This document shows positions 29,017-39,843 of a stretch of DNA of 64,000 bases, in pieces. Position numbers and translations under genes: made by a program. The stretch is taken from positions 1 to 64,000 of the forward strand of contig NZ_AOMO01000028.1 in NCBI RefSeq assembly GCF_000338875.1, read 5' to 3'. Position 1 is the stretch's first letter. Each line of letters opens with the position of its first letter. The notes below the pieces were generated by a model that was not told the DNA's origin, did not search any database, and saw only the letters and a list, made by a program, of their open reading frames with translations. The stretch comes from Vibrio mimicus CAIM 602. Lineage in GTDB: Bacteria; Pseudomonadota; Gammaproteobacteria; Enterobacterales; Vibrionaceae.

Positions 29017-30117
29017 TTAGAGACGGATTGGCATCACCACATACATGGCGCTGTCATCATCAACATTCTCAACCAAGGCACTGGCGTTGGCATCCGACAT
29101 GGATACACGCACATTTTCGCAACGCAGCGTGTTAAGCACATCCAAGATGTAGCTGACGTTAAAACCAATCTCAATCGGCTCGCCTTCAAAGCTCACATCC
29201 AGCAACTCTTCCGCTTCTTCTTGCTCTGGGTTATTGGCAGTAATGCGCATTTCGTTATCGGCCAGATTAACGCGCACACCACGGAATTTTTCATTCGACA
29301 GAATCGCTGCACGCGAAAATGCCTGACGTAATTCCTCACAACCCGCTTGTAGCGTTTTGCTGGTATGTTGCGGCAATACGCGGCGATAATCAGGGAAACG
29401 ACCATCAACCAACTTCGAAGTAAACACAAAGTGATTCACTTCTGCACGCAAGTTAGAGTGGCCGATTTGCAGCACCACAGGTTGCTCTGGCGCATCGAGC
29501 AGTTTCACCAGCTCGAGTACCCCTTTACGCGGCACAATGATCTGCTTTTGCGCAAAATCCGCACCCAACTGAGCTTGCGCCACCGCCATACGGTGACCAT
29601 CGGTCGCGACTGAACGCAAGGTGGTGCCATCAATTTCAAACAGCATGCCGTTTAAGTAGTAGCGTACATCTTGGTTGGCCATGGAAAACTGCGTTTTCTC
29701 AATCAGGCCACGCAGCTCCGCTTGAGTCAGTGAGACTTGCACTTCACTTTGCCAATCTTCGATGTTCGGGAAATCATTGGCAGGTAAAGTTGCGAGCGAG
29801 AAACGGCTACGACCAGAACGTACTTGGATGCGATCGCCTTCTAACAGCACAGTGATCACTGCACTATCTGGCAAACCACGGCAAATATCTAAAAACTTAC
29901 GCGCAGGAACCGTAATGCTGCCTGCTTCAAATTCACCTTCTAACGTCACACGGCTGATCAGTTCCACTTCCAAATCGGTGGCTGTCATCGACAGTTGATT
30001 TTCTTCCACCTTGAGCAACAAATTACCCAAGATCGGCAAGCTGGCGCGGCCACCTAAAGTGCCAGACACCTGCTGCAATGGTTTAATCAAGTGGCTACGT
30101 TCAATGGTAAATTTCAT
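29017..30117 (-). CDS. dnaN: DNA polymerase III beta sliding clamp
   Basis: 366 aa, the standard length, in three repeated clamp domains. It starts MKFTIERSHLIKPLQQVSG and ends DDSAMYVVMPIRL, the conserved C-terminal tail near the hydrophobic binding pocket for clamp-interacting peptides. A head-to-tail dimer encircles DNA and tethers polymerase III. GAGA precedes the start. It lies 58 bases downstream of dnaA and is probably transcribed with it. Confidence 0.98.
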   Translation of the reverse strand: MKFTIERSHLIKPLQQVSGTLGGRASLPILGNLLLKVEENQLSMTATDLEVELISRVTLEGEFEAGSITVPARKFLDICRGLPDSAVITVLLEGDRIQVRSGRSRFSLATLPANDFPNIEDWQSEVQVSLTQAELRGLIEKTQFSMANQDVRYYLNGMLFEIDGTTLRSVATDGHRMAVAQAQLGADFAQKQIIVPRKGVLELVKLLDAPEQPVVLQIGHSNLRAEVNHFVFTSKLVDGRFPDYRRVLPQHTSKTLQAGCEELRQAFSRAAILSNEKFRGVRVNLADNEMRITANNPEQEEAEELLDVSFEGEPIEIGFNVSYILDVLNTLRCENVRVSMSDANASALVENVDDDSAMYVVMPIRL

Positions 30118-30175
30118 AGTCTTCTCTTAAACGGAGTGAAAGCGAAATACGCAAGTGCGCTAACCATAGCGCAAA

Positions 30176-31579
30176 TTAAGAGGAAAGCGTACGAATCAGG
30201 TTCGAATAATCTTCTTTGATATCGTGACTCTCTTCGCGCAATTGCTCGATTTTACGGCAGGCGTGTAACACAGTCGTGTGGTCACGACCGCCAAACGCAT
30301 CACCAATCTCAGGCAAGCTGTGGTTGGTCAGCTCTTTAGCTAATGCCATCGCCAATTGACGAGGACGAGCGACCGAACGCGAACGGCGTTTTGAGAGCAG
30401 ATCCGCCACCTTAATTTTGTAGTATTCGGCAACGGTTTTCTGAATGTTATCAATCGTGACCAGCTTTTCTTGCAGTGCTAATAAGTCACGTAGCGCTTCA
30501 CGCACGAAATCAATCGTGATCGGGCGACCGGTAAAGTTGGCGTTGGCGATCACGCGGTTCAGTGCGCCTTCCAACTCACGTACGTTAGAGCGTAGACGTT
30601 TAGCAATAAAGAAAGCCACTTCATCCGGCAGATGAATTTGGTGATCTTCGGCTTTTTTCATCAAGATCGCGACGCGGGTTTCCAATTCCGGCGGCTCGAT
30701 CGCTACCGTTAAACCCCAACCAAAACGCGATTTGAGACGATCTTCCACCCCATTGATCTCTTTAGGATAACGGTCAGAGGTCAAAATAATCTGTTGATTG
30801 CCTTCCAATAATGCGTTGAAGGTGTGGAAAAATTCTTCCTGTGAACGCTCTTTGTTGGCAAAAAACTGAATATCGTCGATCAGCAAAGCATCCACACTGC
30901 GATAGTAGCGTTTGAATTCTTCAATCGCGTTATTTTGCAGGGCTTTAACCATGTCTTGCACGAAACGCTCAGAGTGCATATACACCACTTTTGCGTTTGG
31001 GTTGTTATCAACAATCGCGTTGCCCACCGCATGCAGCAGGTGAGTTTTACCCAAACCGGTGCCGCCATACAAAAAGAGGGGGTTATACGCCGCGCCAGGG
31101 TTATCCGATACTTGGCGAGCCGCCGCTAAACCTAACTGGTTGGATTTACCTTCTACGAAGTTGTTGAACTTGTGTTTAGGGTTCACGTTCGAGCGGTGAG
31201 TAATATCGGCCGCAGCGCTGTCATCATCCCACGTTTTATGGATAGGTTTACGCTGCGCCAATTGCGCAGGAGCCGATGATTCGGCCGCAACATCCGCTGC
31301 CGTACGCACAGGCGCAGGTTTTGGTGCAACCACAGGGCGACTACCCACTTCAAAACGCAAGTTAGGTACATCATTGCCACTGAATTCCATCAGCAGACGG
31401 TTGATGTTGTTGAGGTACTTATCGCGGACCCAATCCAACACAAAGCGGTTCGGGGCGAACAAAGTGAGAGTATTGTCATTGAGCTCCGCTTGAAGCGGAC
31501 GCACCCACATACTGAATTCTGCGGCAGGTAGCTCTTCCTGAAGCCGTTGCAAACATTGCAACCATAGCGAAGATGACAC
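30176..31579 (-). CDS. dnaA: Chromosomal replication initiator DnaA
   Basis: 467 aa from a GTG start (31577-31579) preceded by GAGGG; this matches the E. coli-type GTG start (S-S-S-L-W...) and the V. cholerae length, so the in-frame ATG five codons up is rejected. Domain I is residues 1-90, a Pro/Ala-rich linker follows, AAA+ Walker A is [13 protein letters not shown] (near 175), Walker [10 protein letters not shown] (near 233), and the C-terminal helix-turn-helix signature is [15 protein letters not shown] (near 430). It binds DnaA boxes and opens oriC, here 11 kb away. The upstream region carries DnaA-box-like sites, suggesting autoregulation. Confidence 0.98.
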   Translation of the reverse strand: MSSSLWLQCLQRLQEELPAAEFSMWVRPLQAELNDNTLTLFAPNRFVLDWVRDKYLNNINRLLMEFSGNDVPNLRFEVGSRPVVAPKPAPVRTAADVAAESSAPAQLAQRKPIHKTWDDDSAAADITHRSNVNPKHKFNNFVEGKSNQLGLAAARQVSDNPGAAYNPLFLYGGTGLGKTHLLHAVGNAIVDNNPNAKVVYMHSERFVQDMVKALQNNAIEEFKRYYRSVDALLIDDIQFFANKERSQEEFFHTFNALLEGNQQIILTSDRYPKEINGVEDRLKSRFGWGLTVAIEPPELETRVAILMKKAEDHQIHLPDEVAFFIAKRLRSNVRELEGALNRVIANANFTGRPITIDFVREALRDLLALQEKLVTIDNIQKTVAEYYKIKVADLLSKRRSRSVARPRQLAMALAKELTNHSLPEIGDAFGGRDHTTVLHACRKIEQLREESHDIKEDYSNLIRTLSS

Positions 31580-31890
31580 GATTCCCTCACTCAAAAATCA
31601 ACGATCGGTAAAGAGGGGCAATTCTACCTGTTGATAACTCAGATCGCCAGCGCTGGATCAACGATCCAGTGAATAAGATCTAAGTTATTCACATTATTTT
31701 ATGGCTAATAAGTAAGATCCTCACACATTTTACGCGTGCTACCCACATAAAGATCCACATATCTAAAGATCTTTAGCAGTTATCCCCACCTTTTTGATTT
31801 TGATCAGTTATTGTTAATAACTACTGGTTATTTCTTTTAATGATTTAATTACCAGTAGTATATAAACATAAATGATACAGGAGTCACACA
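31580..31890. promoter_or_regulatory. dnaA / ABC transporter divergent control region
   Basis: About 310 AT-rich bases. DnaA-box-like 9-mers: TTATTCACA at 31685-31693 (consensus), TTATCCCCA at 31780-31788 and TTATCAACA (minus) at 31629-31637, each of the last two with one mismatch. Several GATC sites occur. A 9-bp inverted repeat, ACTACTGGT...ACCAGTAGT (31820-31828 and 31851-31859), lies just upstream of a TATAAA-like -10 for the transporter. Confidence 0.6.
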
Positions 31891-32637
31891 ATGAAACACT
31901 GGTTTAACATCGCTCTGGCTGCCCTAGCCCTTTCTTCTGCTACTGTTCAGGCCGCCACTGATGTCAAAGTCGGCATGTCTGGCCGTTACTTCCCTTTCAC
32001 TTTCGTGAAAAAAGACGAGCTGCAAGGCTTTGAAATTGACGTATGGAATGAAATTGGCAAACGCAATGATTATAAGGTGGAGTTTGTTACCGCGAACTTC
32101 TCAGGTTTGTTTGGCCTGCTAGAAACTGGGCGCATCGACACCATTTCTAACCAAATCACTATCACTGATGCACGTAAAGCCAAATATCTGTTTTCTGATC
32201 CATATGTAATTGATGGCGCGCAAATCACCGTACGTAAAGGTAATGACTCCATCAAAGGTATTGAAGACCTTGCGGGTAAAACGGTTGCGGTAAACTTAGG
32301 TTCTAACTTCGAGCAACTGCTACGCAGCCATGACAAAGACGGCAAAATCAACATCAAAACCTACGATACTGGGATTGAACACGATGTTGCTTTAGGTCGT
32401 GCTGATGCTTTCGTGATGGATCGTCTTTCAGCGCTTGAGCTGATTGAAAAGACGGGTCTACCACTACAACTAGCGGGTTCACCGTTTGAAACTATCGAAA
32501 ACGCTTGGCCATTTGTGAACAACGAAAAAGGTCAACAACTGCAAGGTGAAGTCAATAAAGCACTCGCTACCATGCGCACTGACGGTACGTTAAGCAAAAT
32601 CGCCATCAAGTGGTTTGGCACAGATATCTCTCAATAA
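31891..32637 (+). CDS. Periplasmic amino-acid-binding protein of an ABC transporter
   Basis: 248 aa with a clear signal peptide (MKHWFNIALAALALSSATVQA) and AGGAG upstream. It is a family 3 solute-binding protein (PBPb): VGMSGRYFPFTFVKKDELQG, FEIDVWNEIGKR, then GRIDTISNQITITDARK and a C-terminal ALATMRTDGTLSKIAIKWFG. It delivers a polar amino acid to the permease and ATPase encoded downstream. The permease and ATPase resemble the E. coli cystine system TcyLN, so cystine is the best guess; the ligand is not proven. Confidence 0.92.
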   Translation: MKHWFNIALAALALSSATVQAATDVKVGMSGRYFPFTFVKKDELQGFEIDVWNEIGKRNDYKVEFVTANFSGLFGLLETGRIDTISNQITITDARKAKYLFSDPYVIDGAQITVRKGNDSIKGIEDLAGKTVAVNLGSNFEQLLRSHDKDGKINIKTYDTGIEHDVALGRADAFVMDRLSALELIEKTGLPLQLAGSPFETIENAWPFVNNEKGQQLQGEVNKALATMRTDGTLSKIAIKWFGTDISQ

Positions 32638-32663
32638 TTCTAGTACTCCAAGCTAGACTCTAT

Positions 32664-32691
32664 AAAGGTGGGGATCGGTATCCCCACCTTT
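32664..32691 (+). promoter_or_regulatory. Intercistronic stabilising hairpin
   Basis: Perfect 12-bp stem AAAGGTGGGGAT/ATCCCCACCTTT with a CGGT loop and no T tract, between the binding-protein and permease genes. It would protect the upstream mRNA end or partly terminate, giving more binding protein than permease. Confidence 0.7.
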
Positions 32692-32714
32692 CGCTATTCT
32701 AATGAGGAAAGTAG

Positions 32715-33386
32715 ATGGGTTTTGACTTTCACTACATGCTTGAGTTGCTGCCGATATTGCTCAAATATCTGGGGACAACACTCGAAATGGCAAGTTGGGG
32801 ATTGGTCTTTGCGCTGATTTTGGCTCTGGTTTTAGCCAATATTCGAGTGTTCAAAGTGCCTGTTTTGGATCCACTCAGCCAGCTCTACATCAGCTTCTTT
32901 CGTGGAACACCGCTGTTAGTGCAGCTCTTTTTGCTTTACTACGGCTTGCCACAAATTTTTCCGCTATTAGTAGGACTAGACGCATTCAGCGCCGCGGTGA
33001 TCGGTTTAACCCTGCATTTTGCCGCTTACATGGCGGAAAGCATCCGTGCAGCCATCATTGGTATAGATCGTAGCCAGATGGAAGCCAGTTTGTCGGTGGG
33101 TATGACCACTTCGCAAGCAATGCGCCGGATCATCTTGCCGCAAGCCGCACGTGTCGCTTTGCCCTCTTTGATGAACTACTTCATTGATATGATCAAATCG
33201 ACCTCGCTGGCTTTTACCCTTGGCGTGGCGGAAATCATGGCCAAAGCGCAAATGGAAGCATCTTCCAGCTTCCGCTTCTTCGAAGCCTTCCTTGCGGTTG
33301 CCCTCATCTATTGGGTAGTGGTTTTGGTGTTAACTCGCCTGCAATCTTGGGCGGAACAGAAACTCAATAAGGCGTACGCACGATGA
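32715..33386 (+). CDS. Amino-acid ABC transporter permease
   Basis: 223 aa HisM/GlnP-type permease with membrane helices throughout. The EAA loop that contacts the ATPase is [20 protein letters not shown] (near residue 125). The N-terminal segment [20 protein letters not shown] is typical of the polar amino acid (PAAT) family and close to E. coli TcyL. GAGGAAAG precedes the start. The stop overlaps the ATPase start (ATGA). Confidence 0.93.
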   Translation: MGFDFHYMLELLPILLKYLGTTLEMASWGLVFALILALVLANIRVFKVPVLDPLSQLYISFFRGTPLLVQLFLLYYGLPQIFPLLVGLDAFSAAVIGLTLHFAAYMAESIRAAIIGIDRSQMEASLSVGMTTSQAMRRIILPQAARVALPSLMNYFIDMIKSTSLAFTLGVAEIMAKAQMEASSSFRFFEAFLAVALIYWVVVLVLTRLQSWAEQKLNKAYAR

Positions 33387-34120
33387 TCGCTCTAAACAAT
33401 ATCCACAAACAGTTTGGTGCTAGTGAAGTGCTTAAGGGCATCGATCTCGAAATCCAGCGCGGCGAAATCGTGGTTATCATCGGCTCCAGCGGAACCGGCA
33501 AATCTACCCTACTGCGTTGTGTGAATTTTCTTGAACAAGCAGATCAAGGCACCATCAGCATCGATGAACTCACCGTTGATACCCAGCGGCATACGAAAGC
33601 CGATGTGCTCGCTCTGCGCCGTAAAACCGGGTTTGTGTTTCAAAACTACGCGCTATTCGCTCATTTAACTGCGCGGGAAAACATCGCCGAAGCTTTGATC
33701 ACCGTGCGAGGTTGGAAAAAAGATCAAGCCCACCAGCGGGCGCAACAAATCCTCGATGATATTGGTCTTGGAGAGAAAGGCGATAGCTACCCTGCCGCAC
33801 TGTCGGGTGGCCAGCAACAACGCGTAGGCATTGGCCGAGCCATGGCTCTACAGCCGGAGTTACTGCTGTTTGATGAACCCACCTCCGCCCTAGACCCAGA
33901 ATGGGTCGGTGAAGTGTTGGCACTGATGAAAAAATTGGCGACACAACACCAGACCATGCTGGTGGTCACCCATGAGATGCAGTTTGCCAAAGAGGTGGCG
34001 GATCGGGTGATCTTTATGGCGGAAGGAAATATTGTTGAGCAAGGTTCTCCACAGGATATTTTTGACCATCCACAGGATCCTCGCTTACGAAAATTCCTTA
34101 ATCAAGTCGGGATCCGTTAA
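33383..34120 (+). CDS. Amino-acid ABC transporter ATPase
   Basis: 245 aa. Walker [13 protein letters not shown] (near residue 35), Q-loop FVFQNYALF, signature [16 protein letters not shown] (near 140), Walker [15 protein letters not shown] and switch His in [15 protein letters not shown]. It powers the transporter with the two preceding genes, translationally coupled to the permease through ATGA. It resembles cystine-type TcyN. Confidence 0.94.
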   Translation: MIALNNIHKQFGASEVLKGIDLEIQRGEIVVIIGSSGTGKSTLLRCVNFLEQADQGTISIDELTVDTQRHTKADVLALRRKTGFVFQNYALFAHLTARENIAEALITVRGWKKDQAHQRAQQILDDIGLGEKGDSYPAALSGGQQQRVGIGRAMALQPELLLFDEPTSALDPEWVGEVLALMKKLATQHQTMLVVTHEMQFAKEVADRVIFMAEGNIVEQGSPQDIFDHPQDPRLRKFLNQVGIR

Positions 34121-34126
34121 GGATCC

Positions 34127-34154
34127 TTGAGATTTTATTGTTTGCCCGTATAAT
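34127..34154 (+). promoter_or_regulatory. Upstream rpmH promoter
   Basis: TTGAGA (34127-34132), 16-base spacer, TATAAT (34149-34154). Confidence 0.65.
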
Positions 34155-34230
34155 CGGCCGACCGGAAATAAAGTGGCAACCAGAATGAATAAGCTCATTG
34201 AGTGAGTTCGGACTGGAGAAAACCGAATCA

Positions 34231-34259
34231 TTGACACCTTTTGTGACAGTGATTACAAT
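34231..34259 (+). promoter_or_regulatory. Main rpmH promoter
   Basis: TTGACA (34231-34236), 17-base spacer, TACAAT (34254-34259): consensus -35 and near-consensus -10, as expected for a ribosomal-protein gene. It leaves a leader of about 95 bases before rpmH. Confidence 0.82.
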
Positions 34260-34361
34260 TCCGCCTCTTTGTTGAGAGGCGTCGGCGTCTTCAGTGAAGA
34301 CCATAATGCCCACGCCGGGTTAACCAAGAACCTAAAACTACTGATCAGTAAAGGTAACATC

Positions 34362-34499
34362 ATGTCTAAACGCACTTTTCAACCTTCAGTTCTGAAGCGC
34401 AAGCGTACTCACGGTTTCCGTGCTCGCATGGCGACTGCGAACGGTCGTAAAGTTCTGAATGCACGTCGTGCAAAAGGCCGTAAGCGCCTTTCAAAATAA
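34362..34499 (+). CDS. rpmH: Ribosomal protein bL34
   Basis: 45 aa, very basic: [20 protein letters not shown]...[21 protein letters not shown] 34362 has AAGG seven bases upstream; an in-frame ATG 31 codons earlier is not conserved. bL34 is a structural protein of the 50S subunit. Its gene heads the conserved rpmH-rnpA-yidD-yidC-mnmE order near oriC. Confidence 0.98.
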   Translation: MSKRTFQPSVLKRKRTHGFRARMATANGRKVLNARRAKGRKRLSK

Positions 34500-34511
34500 T
34501 CTCGAATTATT

Positions 34512-34868
34512 TTGAGTACGTACGCATTCAATCGGGAGTTACGTTTGTTAACTCCCGAACATTATCAAAAAGTCTTCCAGCAAGCTCACAGTGCTGGTTC
34601 TCCTCATCTCACAATCATCGCTCGCGCTAATAACCTTTCTCATCCTCGTTTGGGACTCGCGGTTCCTAAAAAGCAGATCAAAACTGCCGTAGGCCGTAAT
34701 CGATTCAAACGCCTCTGTCGAGAAAGCTTTCGCTTACATCAAAATCAACTTGCTCACAAAGATTTTGTTGTCATTGCCAAAAAGAGCGCGCAAGATTTGA
34801 GCAATGAAGAACTGTTTAACTTGCTTGGCAAACTATGGCAACGCCTCTCTCGCCCTTCTCGTGGTTAG
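34512..34868 (+). CDS. rnpA: Ribonuclease P protein component
   Basis: 118 aa from a TTG start (34512), beginning [20 protein letters not shown], the family's usual start. The RNA-binding RNR motif is present as [15 protein letters not shown] (near residue 62). It binds the RNase P RNA and aids 5' processing of pre-tRNAs. It is 12 bases after rpmH, and the rare start codon plus weak ribosome site would keep its level well below L34. Its end overlaps yidD by 34 bases. Confidence 0.96.
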   Translation: MSTYAFNRELRLLTPEHYQKVFQQAHSAGSPHLTIIARANNLSHPRLGLAVPKKQIKTAVGRNRFKRLCRESFRLHQNQLAHKDFVVIAKKSAQDLSNEELFNLLGKLWQRLSRPSRG

Positions 34869-35092
34869 CCATTGGTATTGTAAAACTTTACCAGTGGTTC
34901 ATTAGTCCACTCATCGGCCCACGCTGTCGATTCACTCCAACTTGTTCCACGTATGCGATAGAAGCGCTGCGAGCTCACGGTTTTATAAAAGGATGTTGGT
35001 TATCCACCAAACGTCTATTAAAATGCCACCCTTTGAACGAAGGGGGCTTTGACCCCGTTCCACCAGTCCAAAAACAAGACAGAGATAAATAA
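34835..35092 (+). CDS. yidD: Membrane protein insertion efficiency factor YidD
   Basis: 85 aa, starting inside rnpA in another frame. An N-terminal amphipathic stretch is followed by the family core [22 protein letters not shown] (Cys residues near 31 and 37) and [15 protein letters not shown]. It aids YidC/Sec-dependent membrane insertion and lies two bases before yidC, an arrangement conserved across bacteria. Confidence 0.94.
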   Translation: MATPLSPFSWLAIGIVKLYQWFISPLIGPRCRFTPTCSTYAIEALRAHGFIKGCWLSTKRLLKCHPLNEGGFDPVPPVQKQDRDK

Positions 35093-35094
35093 CG

Positions 35095-36720
35095 ATGGAT
35101 TCTCAACGTAATATCTTGTTAATCGCCTTGGCATTGGTTTCTTTCCTACTGTTTCAACAATGGCAAGTAGCAAAGAACCCAGCACCGCAAGCGACACAGC
35201 AGGCCCAATCCACAGGCGCAGCTCCTGCACCTTCATTTTCAGATGAGTTAGATCCAACGCCTGCACCAAATGCGGCAGCGCAGGCAAAGACCATTACCGT
35301 CACCAGTGATGTGCTGACTCTGTCTATCGATACGCTCGGCGGCGATATCGTGAGTGCAAAGCTGAATCAGTACTCCGAAGAACTGGATTCGTCTGAGCCT
35401 TTTGTCTTGTTGCAAAACACCCAAGGCCATCAGTTTATTGCACAAAGTGGTTTAGTCGGCCCACAAGGCATTGACGTTACCAGCAATAACCGCCCAGCTT
35501 ACCAAGTGAGTGCAGATAGCTTCTCTCTGGCCGAAGGCCAAGATGAATTGCGCATTCCGATGACGTATCAAGCGAATGGCATTGATTACACCAAAACCTT
35601 CATCCTCAAGCGTGGTAGCTATGCAGTGGATGTGGTGTTTGACGTAGCCAACAACTCAGGTAATGCAGCCACTTTAGGTATGTATGCTCACCTGCGCCAA
35701 AATCTGCTGGATTCTGGTGGCAACTTAGCCATGCCAACTTATCGTGGTGGTGCGTACTCAACGAGCGATGTTCGTTACAAGAAGTACAGCTTCGACGATA
35801 TGAAAGATCGTAACCTCAGTGTACCAAACGATGTGACGGTAAACTGGGTAGCGATGATCCAGCACTACTTTGCTTCTGCATGGATCCCACGTGATGAGCC
35901 ACAAGCTCAGCTTTACTCACGTGTTATTAATAATTTAGGTGATATGGGTATCCGTACACCAAACAAAACCATTGCTAACGGTGATAAAGCAGAATTTGAA
36001 GCTACCCTATGGGTAGGTCCAAAACTGCAAGACCAAATGGTCGCGGTAGCGCCTAACCTTGATCTGGTTGTGGACTACGGTTGGTTATGGTTCATTGCGA
36101 AACCACTACATTGGTTGCTGTCGTTTATTCAGAGCTTTGTGGGCAACTGGGGTGTGGCAATCATCTGCTTAACCTTTATTGTTCGTGGTGCGATGTACCC
36201 GCTTACCAAAGCACAATACACCTCAATGGCGAAAATGCGCATGCTGCAACCTAAACTGCAAGCAATGCGTGAGCGTATTGGCGATGATCGCCAACGCATG
36301 AGCCAAGAGATGATGGAACTGTACAAGAAAGAGAAAGTAAACCCACTTGGTGGCTGTTTACCAATCCTTCTGCAAATGCCAATTTTCATCGCTCTGTACT
36401 GGGCACTGATGGAATCGGTAGAGCTGCGTCACTCACCTTTCTTTGGCTGGATTCATGACCTGTCAGCACAAGATCCTTACTACATTTTGCCGCTACTGAT
36501 GGGTGCGAGTATGTTCGTAATCCAGAAGATGAGCCCGACGACGATCACTGATCCAATGCAGCAGAAGATCATGACCTTCATGCCAGTGATGTTTACCTTC
36601 TTCTTCCTGTGGTTCCCATCAGGCCTGGTTCTGTACTGGTTGGTGTCGAACATCGTAACTCTTATCCAGCAAACGCTGATTTATAAAGCGCTGGAGAAGA
36701 AAGGCTTACACTCCAAGTAA
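35095..36720 (+). CDS. yidC: Membrane protein insertase YidC
   Basis: 541 aa. An N-terminal membrane helix ([18 protein letters not shown]), a large periplasmic beta-domain (about residues 55-340) and a five-helix core follow ([22 protein letters not shown] with its groove Arg, and [20 protein letters not shown]). It inserts proteins such as the F0 c subunit (atpE, also in this window) alone or with SecYEG. The cytoplasmic C-terminus is basic ([11 protein letters not shown]). Confidence 0.97.
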   Translation: MDSQRNILLIALALVSFLLFQQWQVAKNPAPQATQQAQSTGAAPAPSFSDELDPTPAPNAAAQAKTITVTSDVLTLSIDTLGGDIVSAKLNQYSEELDSSEPFVLLQNTQGHQFIAQSGLVGPQGIDVTSNNRPAYQVSADSFSLAEGQDELRIPMTYQANGIDYTKTFILKRGSYAVDVVFDVANNSGNAATLGMYAHLRQNLLDSGGNLAMPTYRGGAYSTSDVRYKKYSFDDMKDRNLSVPNDVTVNWVAMIQHYFASAWIPRDEPQAQLYSRVINNLGDMGIRTPNKTIANGDKAEFEATLWVGPKLQDQMVAVAPNLDLVVDYGWLWFIAKPLHWLLSFIQSFVGNWGVAIICLTFIVRGAMYPLTKAQYTSMAKMRMLQPKLQAMRERIGDDRQRMSQEMMELYKKEKVNPLGGCLPILLQMPIFIALYWALMESVELRHSPFFGWIHDLSAQDPYYILPLLMGASMFVIQKMSPTTITDPMQQKIMTFMPVMFTFFFLWFPSGLVLYWLVSNIVTLIQQTLIYKALEKKGLHSK

Positions 36721-36735
36721 GTTGGAGTAACTGAT

Positions 36736-36763
36736 AAAGAGGCGGCCAAAAGGTCGCCTTTTT
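36736..36763 (+). terminator. Terminator after yidC
   Basis: AGGCGGCC/GGTCGCCT stem (one G-T pair), AAAA loop, TTTTT tail. Confidence 0.82.
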
Positions 36764-36813
36764 GTTGGTCGCTGTTTACAATGACGCTAATTCAATCCTG
36801 TTCAGGTAACACT

Positions 36814-38175
36814 ATGACAACAGATACCATTGTCGCGCAGGCTACGGCACTTGGCCGTGGTGGTGTCGGCATTATTCGTGTATCAGGCCCACTGGCTGCC
36901 CACGTAGCACAGACGGTGACTGGACGCACGCTCAGACCCCGTTATGCCGAATACTTGCCTTTCACTGATGAAAATGGCCAGCAACTCGATCAAGGTATTG
37001 CGCTGTTTTTCCCTAATCCTCATTCGTTTACGGGTGAAGATGTACTTGAGCTGCAAGGCCACGGCGGTCCGGTAGTCATGGATATGCTTATCCGACGCAT
37101 TCTGCAGATCAACGGCGTCCGCCCAGCGCGTCCCGGGGAGTTCTCAGAGCGCGCGTTTCTCAATGACAAGATGGACTTAACCCAAGCAGAAGCCATCGCT
37201 GACTTGATTGATGCCAGCTCAGAGCAAGCTGCAAAATCTGCGCTGCAATCACTACAAGGCGAGTTTTCCAAACGCATCCATACGCTTGTCGAGTCACTCA
37301 TTCACCTACGTATCTACGTAGAAGCGGCGATTGATTTCCCAGAGGAAGAGATTGATTTTCTGGCCGATGGTAAGGTTTCTGCCGATCTACAAACCATCAT
37401 CGATAATCTCGCCGCTGTGCGCCGTGAAGCTAACCAAGGCGCGATTATGCGCGAAGGAATGAAGGTAGTAATTGCTGGGCGTCCTAATGCCGGTAAATCC
37501 AGCCTACTCAACGCGCTTTCAGGTAAAGAGTCTGCCATCGTGACTGATATTGCCGGTACCACCCGTGATGTCCTGCGCGAGCATATCCACATTGATGGTA
37601 TGCCACTGCACATCATAGATACCGCAGGGCTACGAGATGCCTCTGATGCGGTAGAAAAAATTGGTATCGAACGCGCGTGGGAAGAAATTCGCCAAGCCGA
37701 TCGCGTGCTATTTATGGTGGATGGCACCACTACTGAAGCCACTGATCCGCAAGAAATCTGGCCTGACTTTGTCGATAAATTGCCAGAGAACATTGGGATC
37801 ACCGTGATCCGTAACAAAGCGGATCAAACGGGTGAACCGCTGGGGATCTGCCATGTCAATCAACCGACGTTGATCCGCCTATCAGCTAAAACCGGTCAAG
37901 GTGTAGATGCGCTACGCCAACACCTAAAAGAGTGTATGGGGTTTGCAGGCAACCAAGAAGGTGGTTTCATGGCACGTCGTCGCCATTTAGATGCCCTAGA
38001 GCGCGCTGCGGAGCACTTGGATATTGGCCAGCAACAGCTCGAAGGCTATATGGCTGGAGAAATTTTGGCGGAAGAACTGCGTATTACCCAACAACATCTC
38101 AACGAAATTACTGGTGAATTCAGTTCTGATGATCTGCTTGGCCGCATTTTTTCTTCATTCTGTATCGGTAAATAA
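36814..38175 (+). CDS. mnmE: tRNA modification GTPase MnmE
   Basis: 453 aa from [23 protein letters not shown] 36814 gives the known Vibrio length, and an in-frame ATG 11 codons up is rejected. An N-terminal tetrahydrofolate-binding domain, then helical and G domains: G1 [12 protein letters not shown] (near residue 222), G2 GTTRD, G3 DTAGLR, and NKAD. The C-terminal C-x-G-K (CIGK) is intact. With MnmG it makes cmnm5 at wobble U34 of certain tRNAs. Its partner mnmG is 4.8 kb downstream, past the accessory block and oriC. Confidence 0.97.
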   Translation: MTTDTIVAQATALGRGGVGIIRVSGPLAAHVAQTVTGRTLRPRYAEYLPFTDENGQQLDQGIALFFPNPHSFTGEDVLELQGHGGPVVMDMLIRRILQINGVRPARPGEFSERAFLNDKMDLTQAEAIADLIDASSEQAAKSALQSLQGEFSKRIHTLVESLIHLRIYVEAAIDFPEEEIDFLADGKVSADLQTIIDNLAAVRREANQGAIMREGMKVVIAGRPNAGKSSLLNALSGKESAIVTDIAGTTRDVLREHIHIDGMPLHIIDTAGLRDASDAVEKIGIERAWEEIRQADRVLFMVDGTTTEATDPQEIWPDFVDKLPENIGITVIRNKADQTGEPLGICHVNQPTLIRLSAKTGQGVDALRQHLKECMGFAGNQEGGFMARRRHLDALERAAEHLDIGQQQLEGYMAGEILAEELRITQQHLNEITGEFSSDDLLGRIFSSFCIGK

Positions 38176-38211
38176 CATCTCGTTTTTATCGGTTTATCTG
38201 TAGAACCTAAG

Positions 38212-38244
38212 GCACTGTTTATTCAGTTAAACAGTGCTTTTTTA
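38212..38244 (+). terminator. Terminator after mnmE
   Basis: GCACTGTTTA/TAAACAGTGC perfect 10-bp stem followed by seven T's. Confidence 0.88.
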
Positions 38245-38271
38245 TTTTAATCAGAGTTGTTCCTTAGCTCA

Positions 38272-39727
38272 TTAAGCACCCAAATTGATGTATTTAAAAT
38301 GCAGATATTCCTCGATTCCATGTGAAGAACCTTCGCTGCCTAAGCCACTTTGCTTAACACCGCCAAACGGTGCGACTTCCGTCGTGACCAAACCAGCGTT
38401 GACGCCAACCATACCACTCTCCAACGCACGCGATACGCGGAAGATGCGTGACAAATTACGCGTGTAGAAATATGAGGCTAATCCAAACTCCGTCGCATTG
38501 GCTTTGTCGATAGCTTCTTGCTCCTCTTTAAAGCGAAACAGAGCAGCCACCGGACCAAACGTTTCTTCATGAGCAATCAACATATTATCAGCGGCATTGG
38601 CAATCACTGTTGGTTCGAAGAAAGTTGCACCGAGTGAATGACGTTTACCACCGACAAGAACTTGACCACCTTTGCTTATCGCATCAGCAACATGTTCTTC
38701 AATCTTAGTGACTGCGGCGACGTTGATAAGTGGGCCTTGCTGCACATCTGGTTCAAAACCGCTGCCTACCTTAATTGTGCCTACGCGCTCGGCAAAGCGT
38801 TGTGCAAATTCATCATAAATACTGTCTTGTACGTAAAAACGATTGGTACAAATACAGGTCTGCCCACTGTTACGATACTTTGATGCAAGCGCCCCCTCGA
38901 TAGCTGCGTCTATATCCGCATCCTCGAACACGATGAAAGGAGCATTCCCACCCAACTCTAACGAGAGCTTCTTCATTGTGTCTGCGGATTGCCCATAAAG
39001 CAGCTTACCAACACGAGTGGATCCGGTAAAAGTTAGCTTACGTACGCGAGCATCAGCTGTCAGTTCACCACCAATCACTGCCGCATCACCCGTTACGACA
39101 TTTACAACACCAGCTGGGATACCCACTTTTTCACGCTAATACCCCCCATAACAAACCGCTATAAGGAGTGAATTCAGCTGGTTTAACTACTATGGTACAA
39201 CCTGCGGCCAATGCCGGGGCAACCTTGCGTGCCAGCATCAAGAAGGGAAAATTCCACGGCGAAATCGCCGCGACAACTCCAACAGGCTCACGAGTCACCA
39301 GAATTTGGCGATCTTTCCAAGGTGATGGAATGATTTCACCATTTATCCGTCGTGCTTCCTCTGCAAACCACTGGATGTAATCAGCACCCAACGTTATTTC
39401 TGCGCGAGCTTCAACCAGCGGCTTACCTTGCTCTAGAGTGAGCATAGCCGCGAGATCATCCAAGTTTTCGCGCACAAGTCGCGCCATCATTTGCAGCCGC
39501 TCTGCACGCTCAAATGCAGTGGTCATTGACCAGTGTTGAAAAGCCTCATGAGCAGCATCAATAGCCTGATGAGTTTCAATAGCGCCAGAAAGAGCTATGG
39601 TGCCAATCTGTTTACCCGTTGCTGGGTCTTCCACAGCCAAGGTACGACCATCATTGGCCCCCGTCCATTGACCATTAATGTAATTGGTTTCCCGCAACCA
39701 GTCCGTCGTTCGAATGTATTCCAGCAT
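38272..39727 (-). pseudogene. gabD: Succinate-semialdehyde dehydrogenase-like ALDH, frameshifted
   Basis: One aldehyde dehydrogenase in two frames. The first (from ATG 39727, MLEYIRTTDWLRETNYINGQ) runs through ISPWNFPFLMLARKVAPALA and VVKPAEFTPYS, then reads GLLWGVLA and hits TGA at 39131-39133. Removing one T there resumes EKVGIPAGVVNVVTG. The rest has the Glu region KLSLELGGNAPFIVF, catalytic Cys NSGQTCICTNRFYV and a C-terminal GGVKQSGLGSEGSSHGIEEY, typical of GabD. Intact, it would oxidise succinate semialdehyde or similar aldehydes with NAD(P)+. The GLLWGVLA stretch itself departs from the usual GLALAxLA, so decay may involve more than one change. Confidence 0.85.
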
Positions 39728-39843
39728 TACAATCACCTATGATCCTTAGAGAGAATTTCGTTAAGACTCTGTATTGGTACGGAAACCTTAAATACCGAAC
39801 CAATACAAAGCTTCTCATGTTATGTCGTGATAACTAGGCCGAA

